Shown piece after piece: positions 1 to 5,625 of a stretch of DNA of 7,197 nucleotides (the stretch's first letter is position 1; each line of letters begins with the position of its first letter). Made by a program: the position numbers and the translations under genes. Source of the stretch: an uncultured Collinsella sp. (GTDB taxonomy: Bacteria > Actinomycetota > Coriobacteriia > Coriobacteriales > Coriobacteriaceae); NCBI GenBank assembly GCA_900755005.1, contig CAAEEX010000037.1, positions 1-7,197 on the forward strand, in the 5' to 3' direction. Under the pieces are notes generated by a model that was not told where the DNA came from, made no database searches, and saw only the letters and a list, made by a program, of their open reading frames with translations.

Positions 1-722
1 ACGAACTGCACCGCGTAGGTGTCGTAGGCCGTGAGGCCCGCCGGGACCGCGGCCGAAAGGCGCCAGTACAGGTCGTCGGCGACCGTGGCGTCAGCAGCCT
101 TCTGCCACGCGGCCGTGCTGTCCTCCAGCACGTGCTTGGCGACCTTGGGGGTCGCCGCCTTGGGCTTGACGGTGACGGCGCTGCCGCCGACCAGGGCCAT
201 GATCGGCGCGGTGCCGGCCTCGTTCTGGGCGATGGCGGCGTCGTCGGCGACAATGAGCCAGTATCCGCTGGGCAGCTCGGCTGCCGTGCCCGCGTTAAGG
301 GCCACGGGGTTGGCGCCAGAGCTCTGGAGGGAACGAGCGAGCTGTGCGCTCAGCGCGCTCGTAAGGTGGGAATCGGCGTTGAGCCACTCGGCAGCTTCCT
401 GCGCGGTGGTCTGGGAACTGGGCATGCCGGCGCTGTGCAGCACAGGCAGGACGGCGTCGCGCGCGGCGTCGTTTGCCCAAGCGAGGTCGGTGGCGATCTT
501 GGCGTCGTTGTCGCCGTCGACGACGTCGGCGCTAAAGATCTGGTAGGCATCGTAACTGCTCGCCACGGTGCCGCTCACCGTGATGGAACCGGTCGAGGTC
601 GGCGCGGCCTGCGCGGAAGCGGGGAACACAACCGCGCAGGTGCCGACCACGAGGGCAAGCAGCGCAAACAAGATCGGGAAGGAGCAAACTTTCTTATTCC
701 CGACGCTCACCTCCCTTCGCAT
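1..722 (-). CDS. Backbone (major) pilin, FimA/SpaA-like, 3' end cut by window edge
   Basis: This is the N-terminal 240 residues of a secreted pilin; the gene runs off the left edge. The start is ATG at 722-720. A GTG at 710 in the same frame is an alternative, but the GGGAG before it leaves no spacing. A signal peptide is visible: basic stretch (residues 2-11), hydrophobic core (about 15-33), cleavage after ASA (35-37) or AQA (37-39). The mature start with SGTVASSYDAYQIFSADV (50-67) resembles the first domain of Gram-positive class-C pilins. GYWLIVAD (153-160) and VTVKPKAATPKVAKHV (183-198) follow the family pattern, where a conserved Lys near VxxxPK is linked by a pilin sortase and the next Lys forms an intramolecular isopeptide bond. 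Which Lys (K186, K188, K193 or K196) acts is not settled here. The gene overlaps the adhesin gene, so the two are probably co-translated. It is much more GC-rich than the adhesin. The C-terminal CnaB domain and LPxTG/LPxSG signal should lie outside the window. Family assignment is firm; the role as shaft subunit is inferred from order and motifs. Confidence 0.85.
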   Translation of the reverse strand, partial: MRREVSVGNKKVCSFPILFALLALVVGTCAVVFPASAQAAPTSTGSITVSGTVASSYDAYQIFSADVVDGDNDAKIATDLAWANDAARDAVLPVLHSAGMPSSQTTAQEAAEWLNADSHLTSALSAQLARSLQSSGANPVALNAGTAAELPSGYWLIVADDAAIAQNEAGTAPIMALVGGSAVTVKPKAATPKVAKHVLEDSTAAWQKAADATVADDLYWRLSAAVPAGLTAYDTYAVQF

Positions 723-3700
723 TCGCCTTGCGACGAATGTGCATCCAGGCTGCAGCAGCGCAAAGCACCGCCGCGCCGGCAAGGTATGTCAGAGTGACGC
801 CCGACATACCAGAAAGGGGCAGAGTGGTTGAGTAGGTGTTGGTGAAGGTGGGGTTGTCAGTCGGATTCGCGCTCTCCTGATCGTTGGCGTCGACCTCGTA
901 ATAGGCCGGCTTGCAGGTCAGCGTACCATCTTCGTTATCCTTGGCCGTCACCACAACCTTGAAGGTCTTGGTGTCGTTGGTATAGCCCTTGTGGCTGGTG
1001 CCTTCGCCGGCGTCAGCAGCACATTCACGAATGTAATAGGTGAGCTTCTTTTGGCGATTGCTGTCGAGATCTTTAATGCCGAGACTGATTGTCTGCGTAG
1101 CAAAGCTAACTGTCGATTCGTTGCCCGTCCCTTTTTCAGTGTATTTGGTATCGAGCACCTTTTCATTGCCGTTGGAATCCTTGGTGTACAACTCGAACTT
1201 GAACCTCTTCATCTCGCCGCCATCGACCTTCTTGGTCACCTGAGGTGTCCAAGTGCCCGAGGTCTGGTAGGGCGGGAGCTCATTTTTAAACGCAGGGTTG
1301 GAGCCGTCGCCGATATTTACGGTCGAGATGGTCTTATCGTTCGAATCCTCACCCCATCTATAGAAGCCAGGTTGACACTCGGTGAAGTCTGCTTTGCCTT
1401 CCTTTTTAACGAATACTTTGGAAGTACTCGCATCGACCGCATAACGATTGATCTTAACTCCCAAAAAATCGGTCGTATCAACGGGGCTCGTGCCGACCTC
1501 TACATGTATTTTGTAAATGGTCTTATCAAAGGTCGTGCCTTTTTCATCGATAGGAACTTCGACAAGATAGAGGTCGTAATTGCCCGATTGGAAGTTCGCA
1601 GCCGTATCAATGACAATCTCTCCCTCGTCATTAACGGTAACCTCCGGCGTCGCGTCGCAGCCGTTTGCGTTGAGCGTGCCGTTCGTATTCCAATACGGCT
1701 CCCCACCTGAACCGTCGGCTTTGCCCAACAGCTTGAACTGATAGTCATGACCCGAGAGGCCTTGCACTTTGCCGTCCTTCAAAAGGACCTTATTTGCCTT
1801 GACCTTGATTGCAGGGTACGCGTTCAGAGGCTCGTCGACCTTACCAACGACAAGATCGCCGTTGGTCATGATGCCGCCGCCGTGGGTGTATGAGTAGTTG
1901 CCACTGATGATGGTCGTAGCCGCTGTCTTCGCATCTTTTATACACTGATCGGAAGGATGAGCCTCAAGACCAAACATGTACTTTGCCTCGGCACCGCCAT
2001 TTGGGTCGATGGTAACCTGCTTTCTGTCACAAGTGCCCTGCCAACCAGCCGATCCGCCGCCGAGCATCTTGCCAAGAACAACGGCAACCGTTTTAGTGCT
2101 GTCGTCATTGCGCACCAGAAAGAAATCCTTATGGCCGTATTTTTTGAAGTCGTCCGTGATGTATTGAGAATTATTGTCTAGATCTTTCCCATTAGCGCCA
2201 GCGGAATGATGGGGCTCTGTTACGGTATCGCCATTTTGCTCAACGTTATCAGTATTGCCATAAATCGCAGCGCCATCTGAGTGCGAAACAATCGTCTCGC
2301 CCGTAGGGCAAGCACCGACGCCACCGCCCCAGCCGCCTGCCCCATTGTTGGTGATCAGCGTCTTTACGATATTGAGTTTGCCGCCCTTCTGGATAAAGAC
2401 GCCACCGCCGCCCCAATCGCCGCCACGGCTCTCACCCGTCATGGTCTTGTTGTTGGTAATGTAAACCTTGTTGGACGTGCCCGGCTCAGTCCCAATAACG
2501 CCGGTGGTACTTTCAGAAATACGGAGACCACCGCCCTCAGCGTTTACAGATTCGTTGCCGGCAATCGTGCCGCCAGTCATGGAGAACAACGTGATTGGCC
2601 CACTATAGAAACCAGCGTAGATTCCGCCACCGGCCTCATAGGAGTAATTGGCAGTAACGGAACCACCCGTCATAGTCAGCGTTCCACCGTTCGTAGATGC
2701 AACGCCACCGCCGCCAAGCAGGCCGAAGTTCTGAAGGTTGGAATCAGTAACGCGAGCGTCAGCTTGATTGTTAGTTATGCAGGCAGAGCCGCTAATGGTT
2801 ACGGTTGCACCCTTGGTATAAACACCACCACCGTACCCGCCGCTGTCGGTGTTAAAGCCATTGTTGATTCCATTGGCATATGTTGCATTGCCCGAAATGA
2901 CACCGCCGGAGAGATTCAACGTGACACCGCTGTTGGCAAATATGCCACCACCAGCAGCAGCCTTGTTTGCTGCAATCACGCCACCGGTCATGTTGACCGT
3001 GGTTTTTGCACCGGCCACGCACAAGCCACCGCCCCAGCCGCCGTGTTGCCCATTGAGATTCGCGCCTGTGATATAACCGCCACTGATATTCACTTGGGTA
3101 TCGTTATTCTCGCCTTTGGCAAAAATAATATGGCCATTGTCAGCCAAGTTTTTCGGCGTTGTGATCATACCGCCGGTGAGGTTAAGCCTACCGCCATCCT
3201 GAACGGAAATGACTTGTTGAACCGATCCGTCTTCGGACGCAGCAACAATTGCACCGAAACCGCTGACGACATGCTGAGTCGTGGTTTCAGTGGTGCCGAG
3301 AGTATCTTCGTTAGGCGTGCTCGTGGTTTCGTAATAGGTTAGGCTCTGAGGAGTATCGTTCTTGTCACCGGTCCATTTTATGATTGCGAGCTGGCCAGGA
3401 TCGTTAGCAACGACCGAAGGTGCATCGCTTACCTGGGCAGTGTTGTCTTCAATAGTAAGTGCACCACTCATTACCGTAATGAACGTGTCGTTGTTGCCAG
3501 TGCGGTAATAAAGCTTGTGACCCGCAAGATCAATCGTGGTGTTTTGCCTGATAGCAATCGGTACGGTCGAGCTAATGTCAGCAGTCAGACGCAGCTTTTC
3601 GGGCTTATTCTGCATGGCAAGATAGATAGTCAAATCATCGTCACTCGTCAGCAGCGTGTAATCGTCCGCATCTTTTTGAAGTCCCTGAGCCTCACCTTCA

Positions 3701-4080
3701 TTTGCAACAGTAGCGGCCTTATAGACAGACTGCCCATCATCCGCGGGCTGCTCGGTACCCTCGGCTTCCGCGTCATCGGACAACGGGGCCGCCTCGGAAG
3801 CATCGTCGCCAGTCTCGCCGCCCTCGACCTCGTCACTATTCTGGTTTTCGGTATCCCCGTTGGTAGTGTTGTCTACATCAGTAGACTCACTTGAGGAACC
3901 CCCCCCCATTACAGTTTTCTCGGTAGAAACTGGCTGGGCATCGTTGGCAATGGCCTGGGAGATCGGGGGCATGACGAGCGACAGTACCAAGCTCAAGACA
4001 GAAGCTCCGCACAAAACACCCGCTATCACACGATGCGCCGCTTTATTACCTTGCTTAGATTTATTTGAATTTGCTGTCAT
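694..4080 (-). CDS. LPxSG-anchored surface/pilus tip adhesin: beta-helix region plus two FctA-like domains
   Basis: An 1128-residue wall-anchored protein, probably the tip adhesin of the pilus. The start at 4080 is chosen because GGGGAGGAGG sits 5 bases before that ATG; an ATG 21 codons upstream has no such site. Order of parts: signal peptide (1-45, cleavage after AIA); acidic Ser/Thr/Asp/Glu-rich spacer (about 50-140); beta-helix-like region (about 160-745) with repeated M/L/I-T/S-GG turns (LTGG 301, ISGG 332, MTGG 364, LSGG 390, MTGG 470 and 501) and GGG-aromatic/aliphatic motifs (347, 377, 415, 456, 484, 516, 557, 585, 734); two FctA/Spy0128-like domains (about 754-934 and 943-1085); sorting signal LPLSG (1087-1091), hydrophobic segment (1094-1113) and basic tail ending GGERRE. 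Likely isopeptide sets are a Lys near 761-764 with E841 and N933, and K950 or K951 with E1019 and N1081. The middle is clearly less GC-rich than its neighbours, suggesting transfer or diversifying evolution. The ligand is unknown. A G9 run at codons 58-61 may make expression phase-variable. Confidence 0.9.
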   Translation of the reverse strand: MTANSNKSKQGNKAAHRVIAGVLCGASVLSLVLSLVMPPISQAIANDAQPVSTEKTVMGGGSSSESTDVDNTTNGDTENQNSDEVEGGETGDDASEAAPLSDDAEAEGTEQPADDGQSVYKAATVANEGEAQGLQKDADDYTLLTSDDDLTIYLAMQNKPEKLRLTADISSTVPIAIRQNTTIDLAGHKLYYRTGNNDTFITVMSGALTIEDNTAQVSDAPSVVANDPGQLAIIKWTGDKNDTPQSLTYYETTSTPNEDTLGTTETTTQHVVSGFGAIVAASEDGSVQQVISVQDGGRLNLTGGMITTPKNLADNGHIIFAKGENNDTQVNISGGYITGANLNGQHGGWGGGLCVAGAKTTVNMTGGVIAANKAAAGGGIFANSGVTLNLSGGVISGNATYANGINNGFNTDSGGYGGGVYTKGATVTISGSACITNNQADARVTDSNLQNFGLLGGGGVASTNGGTLTMTGGSVTANYSYEAGGGIYAGFYSGPITLFSMTGGTIAGNESVNAEGGGLRISESTTGVIGTEPGTSNKVYITNNKTMTGESRGGDWGGGGVFIQKGGKLNIVKTLITNNGAGGWGGGVGACPTGETIVSHSDGAAIYGNTDNVEQNGDTVTEPHHSAGANGKDLDNNSQYITDDFKKYGHKDFFLVRNDDSTKTVAVVLGKMLGGGSAGWQGTCDRKQVTIDPNGGAEAKYMFGLEAHPSDQCIKDAKTAATTIISGNYSYTHGGGIMTNGDLVVGKVDEPLNAYPAIKVKANKVLLKDGKVQGLSGHDYQFKLLGKADGSGGEPYWNTNGTLNANGCDATPEVTVNDEGEIVIDTAANFQSGNYDLYLVEVPIDEKGTTFDKTIYKIHVEVGTSPVDTTDFLGVKINRYAVDASTSKVFVKKEGKADFTECQPGFYRWGEDSNDKTISTVNIGDGSNPAFKNELPPYQTSGTWTPQVTKKVDGGEMKRFKFELYTKDSNGNEKVLDTKYTEKGTGNESTVSFATQTISLGIKDLDSNRQKKLTYYIRECAADAGEGTSHKGYTNDTKTFKVVVTAKDNEDGTLTCKPAYYEVDANDQESANPTDNPTFTNTYSTTLPLSGMSGVTLTYLAGAAVLCAAAAWMHIRRKANAKGGERRE
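808..822 (-). other. LPLSG sortase sorting signal of the adhesin
   Basis: Codons 1087-1091 read CTG CCC CTT TCT GGT, Leu-Pro-Leu-Ser-Gly. They are followed by a hydrophobic segment (GVTLTYLAGAAVLCAAAAW) and a charged tail with RRK and ERRE. Position and tail are those of a cell-wall sorting signal; the usual Thr is replaced by Ser, so cleavage would fall between Ser and Gly. Confidence 0.85.
826..1254 (-). other. FctA/Spy0128-like pilin domain 2 of the adhesin
   Basis: Residues about 943-1085. It opens with TPQVTKKVDGG, has FKFELYTKD in an early strand, YYIREC with candidate catalytic E1019, KTFKVVVTAKDNEDGTL, and closes with PTFTNTYS containing N1081. In this family a Lys near the start and an Asn near the end form an intramolecular isopeptide bond helped by the Glu. 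All three residue types are in place. Confidence 0.8.
1279..1821 (-). other. FctA-like pilin domain 1 of the adhesin
   Basis: Residues about 754-934. It starts YPAIKVKANKVLLKDG, has HDYQFKLLGKADG, YDLYLVEVP (candidate Glu 841) and ends NPAFKNEL (candidate Asn 933). It is more divergent than the following domain and carries a longer insertion before its end, so the isopeptide set is a weaker prediction. Confidence 0.6.
1861..3042 (-). repeat. Degenerate Gly-rich beta-helix repeats within the adhesin
   Basis: Residues about 347-740 hold nine GGG-type motifs (GGWGGGLCV, AAAGGGIFAN, GGYGGGVYT, GGGGVAST, EAGGGIYAG, AEGGGLRIS, GDWGGGGVFI, GWGGGVGA, THGGGIMTN). Several alternate with T/S-GG turns and NN/GN turns. 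The pattern recalls right-handed parallel beta-helix adhesins and polymorphic outer-membrane-type repeats. Spacing is irregular and the last motif is set apart by an insertion of about 140 residues (about 590-730). Confidence 0.75.
3899..3907 (-). repeat. G9 homopolymer in the adhesin coding strand (possible phase-variation tract)
   Basis: The coding strand reads GTAAT, nine G, then TTCC, giving codons V57 M58 G59 G60 G61 S62. Loss of one G leads to TAG after residue 68; gain of one G leads to TGA after residue 64. As sequenced the frame is open. It lies just after the signal peptide, a typical place for contingency tracts in surface-protein genes. Confidence 0.7.
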
Positions 4081-4085
4081 CGATG

Positions 4086-4095
4086 CCTCCTCCCC
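4086..4095 (-). promoter_or_regulatory. Strong ribosome binding site of the adhesin gene
   Basis: GGGGAGGAGG followed by CATCG and then ATG at 4080. This decides the start against the in-frame ATG at 4143. Confidence 0.85.
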
Positions 4096-4156
4096 AAGAG
4101 ACCGCGATCCTGCTCTTTCGCTATCTAACCGGCACGCAGTCAATTTTTATACGTGC

Positions 4157-4185
4157 CTTATATTGGTAAGTTTAGCCATTGTTTA
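4157..4185 (-). promoter_or_regulatory. Possible promoter of the pilus operon
   Basis: On the minus strand TAAACA (4185-4180) is followed after 17 bases by TATAAG (4162-4157), matching sigma-70-type boxes at 4 of 6 and 5 of 6 positions. The -35 box overlaps the palindrome GTTTAAAC. A second pair, TAAACT (4174-4169) and TATAAA (4151-4146), lies 11 bases closer to the gene with the same spacing. AT-rich sequence gives chance matches, so neither is secure. Confidence 0.3.
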
Positions 4186-4544
4186 AACATGTGGGGCGTC
4201 TTTTTCTTGCATTTTTGCGTCGAACAATCTTTATTCTTGACAATTGCTCAAAGTATGCATTGTTTTATTGAATTCTATTTTTTTAAAACCGCAGGTAGAC
4301 CTGTTATCCATTTTAGGTAATTCATGCTTTGTTGTTATTTGTACAACATTTTATTTTAAGTAGCATATTCTGCGAGCGGTCGATTTGTAGCTGTAAACGG
4401 TAGAGCGTTTGCCTGCTCTGACAACCTGCCAGCTAGATTGCCTATTAGTGGCGACCGGTATATATCATGATGTTTATACATCAACATTTAAGTTCGCGGG
4501 AAACTGCCTCGGCACAAATAGCGCCCCGCTCGCCAGTCTTAGAA

Positions 4545-4585
4545 CAAACCACCACAAAGGTGCCTGTCCCCTTCGTGGTGGTTTG
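4545..4585 (-). terminator. Hairpin terminator after the HAD phosphatase; also copy 1 of the CCACAAAGG palindrome
   Basis: Arms CAAACCACCACAAAGG (4545-4560) and CCTTCGTGGTGGTTTG (4570-4585) pair over 16 bases around a 9-base loop. The one unmatched position is A against C in plus-strand RNA but U against G in minus-strand RNA, so the stem is complete only in the minus transcript. It begins 8 bases after the stop codon at 4594 and is followed by a modest U-containing tail (TTCT). The core is shared with two other sites in the window. Confidence 0.65.
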
Positions 4586-4593
4586 CCCCAGCG

Positions 4594-5415
4594 CTACAGC
4601 AGATGCTCCTCGACAAAGATCGCGATACCGTCTTCGTCGTTGCTGGCGGTTACATAGTCCGCAGCGGCGCGGGTGGCATCGCTGCCGTTTGCCATAGCCA
4701 CGCCCACGCCGGCGTCGGCCACCATGCAGGTGTCGTTATCGGCATCGCCAAACACGCAGATGTTCTGGAGCCCCATGTCGTTGAGCTCCGCCACGCGCAC
4801 AAGGCCGCGCGTCTTGGACACGCGCGGGTCCATGAACTCGTAGAGGCGCTGCGTGGTTTGCAGGGCGGCCGCCTTGACGGTGTCGTCGACGAACGTCGAT
4901 GCTCGCTCGATGACCTGTGGCATCACCTCGGGCGCCATGGTAAACATCACCTTGGGCTGCGGCTCGCGCAAGAACTCGGCAAAATCGACCACCTTATAGG
5001 GCACTCCGTCGACACGCGACAGATGCTCGACGCACGCGTTAGTCTCGGGAACGTAGAACACGCCGTCCCGGGGGCAGACGGGCGTTGCCGGAAGGTCCGC
5101 CATGTGTTTGCAGATGCGCGCGATGGTTTCGCCCGGCAACGGGTAGCTCAGCTCGTTGATGCCATGCGCGCGGTCGATGACCTCGGCGCCGCCACAGCCC
5201 ACCATCACGTCTACCAGGCCGTCGATGCCCCAGAGCTCGTACATGGCCTCGGTCGCGTGGGCGTCGCGCCCGGTGCACAGGCCAAAGAGCACGCCGCGCT
5301 CGCGCAGGGCGCGGATCGCGGCCACGGTGCGCGGGGACACCGTGTGCTCGCTTGTGAGCAGCGTGCCGTCGATATCGCAGAACACGGCTTTGATTTGGCT
5401 GAAGGTGGCGTCCAT
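4594..5415 (-). CDS. Cof-type HAD-IIB family phosphatase
   Basis: A 273-residue soluble HAD-superfamily hydrolase of the Cof/YidA type, which typically dephosphorylates small phosphorylated metabolites such as sugar phosphates or nucleotides; the substrate cannot be told from sequence. Motif I is DIDGT (14-18; nucleophile D14, acid D16), motif II is LCTGR (T48), motif III is K201 in VSKTRGL (often NKG in relatives), motif IV is GDADND (223-228; D224, D228 for Mg). The C2B cap lies between about 85 and 190. MANGSDATRAAADYVT (241-256) and the NDEDGIA tail are typical of the family. The start at 5415 has AGAAAGGG just upstream and matches the family's usual length; 48 more in-frame codons upstream read through a repeat element and are rejected. 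It lies 210 bases downstream of the permease with palindromes between them, so joint transcription is uncertain. A hairpin terminator follows its stop. Confidence 0.93.
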   Translation of the reverse strand: MDATFSQIKAVFCDIDGTLLTSEHTVSPRTVAAIRALRERGVLFGLCTGRDAHATEAMYELWGIDGLVDVMVGCGGAEVIDRAHGINELSYPLPGETIARICKHMADLPATPVCPRDGVFYVPETNACVEHLSRVDGVPYKVVDFAEFLREPQPKVMFTMAPEVMPQVIERASTFVDDTVKAAALQTTQRLYEFMDPRVSKTRGLVRVAELNDMGLQNICVFGDADNDTCMVADAGVGVAMANGSDATRAAADYVTASNDEDGIAIFVEEHLL

Positions 5416-5469
5416 GGGGCCCTTTCTGGGTAGTGTGGCGATGTTGGATGCAATCGGAAATGGAGTACA

Positions 5470-5479
5470 TGGTATACCA
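5470..5479. promoter_or_regulatory. Palindrome TGGTATACCA upstream of the HAD gene
   Basis: A perfect 10-base palindrome 54 bases before the phosphatase start. It could be part of an operator or -10 region (TATACC on the minus strand), but no convincing -35 partner is seen. Confidence 0.2.
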
Positions 5480-5502
5480 ATGCGCGGGTCGTTGGGGCCC
5501 GA

Positions 5503-5535
5503 CCGCCACAAAGGTGCCTGGCCCCTTTGTGGCGG
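5503..5535. repeat. CCACAAAGG palindrome, copy 2 (perfect 12-bp arms)
   Basis: CCGCCACAAAGG (5503-5514) and CCTTTGTGGCGG (5524-5535) pair perfectly around TGCCTGGCC. It lies in the 210-base gap between permease and phosphatase. The core CCACAAAGGTGCCTG is shared with copies at 4545 and 7066. It could end transcription, but no U-rich tail follows on either strand, so an interspersed palindromic element fits better. Confidence 0.75.
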
Positions 5536-5562
5536 CTTGTGGTGCTCGGGCCTCGGCACAAT

Positions 5563-5621
5563 CCATCACAACATTCGGCGTTTTTCGGCAAAATCGCGAT
5601 TTTCATCGAATGTTGTGACGG
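5563..5621. repeat. 59-bp palindromic element directly after the permease stop
   Basis: CCATCACAACATTCG (5563-5577) and CGAATGTTGTGACGG (5607-5621) pair at 14 of 15 positions, with the exception becoming a G-U pair in minus-strand RNA. The 29-base interior contains another perfect palindrome, AAAATCGCGATTTT (5590-5603). It starts 4 bases after the permease stop. It may act as that gene's terminator or 3' stabiliser, although there is no U tract. Its tight, self-contained symmetry suggests an interspersed element. Confidence 0.7.
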
Positions 5622-5625
5622 TTTC

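Larger units (their letters stand above)
4081..4593. other. Gene-free, AT-rich upstream region of the pilus operon
   Basis: I find no credible gene on either strand. The part from about 4141 to 4380 is far richer in A and T than the rest of the window, and the part near 4545-4585 holds the phosphatase terminator. Small symmetric sequences that could be regulator sites are GTTTAAAC (4181-4188), CAGGT-AG-ACCTG (4292-4303), TTGTACAA (4339-4346) and TGATGT-TTAT-ACATCA (4468-4483). A perfect TTGACA lies on the plus strand at 4237-4242, but no good -10 box follows at the usual distance. The region is unusually long for this otherwise compact window, consistent with a regulated operon, but no regulator can be named. 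Confidence 0.6.

Noticed and set aside
1861..3042. CRISPR array or DNA tandem repeat
   Set aside because: The repetition is at protein level only; the DNA units differ in sequence and spacing.
2281..3342. 353-codon open frame on the plus strand
   Set aside because: It is antisense to the beta-helix part of the adhesin; its composition mirrors the Gly-rich repeats and no domain is seen.
4081..4143. Longer adhesin start at 4143 adding 21 residues
   Set aside because: No ribosome binding site precedes it, and the extra residues are in fact the leader with the strong GGGGAGGAGG; the signal peptide fits the start at 4080.
4383..4440. tRNA-like stretch with GGTAGAGCG
   Set aside because: No matching acceptor stem, no T-loop GGTTCGA and no anticodon arm can be drawn.
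4081..4593. Invertible promoter ahead of the pilus operon
   Set aside because: I found no pair of long inverted repeats flanking the promoter region and no recombinase gene in the window.
4603..5433. 276-codon open frame on the plus strand
   Set aside because: Antisense to the HAD gene; His/Ala/Gly-rich as expected from reversed GC-rich codons, with no domain.
5416..5559. 48-codon N-terminal extension of the HAD gene
   Set aside because: It is a translation of the intergenic palindrome and lacks family similarity; the DIDGT motif falls at the normal place from the start at 5415.
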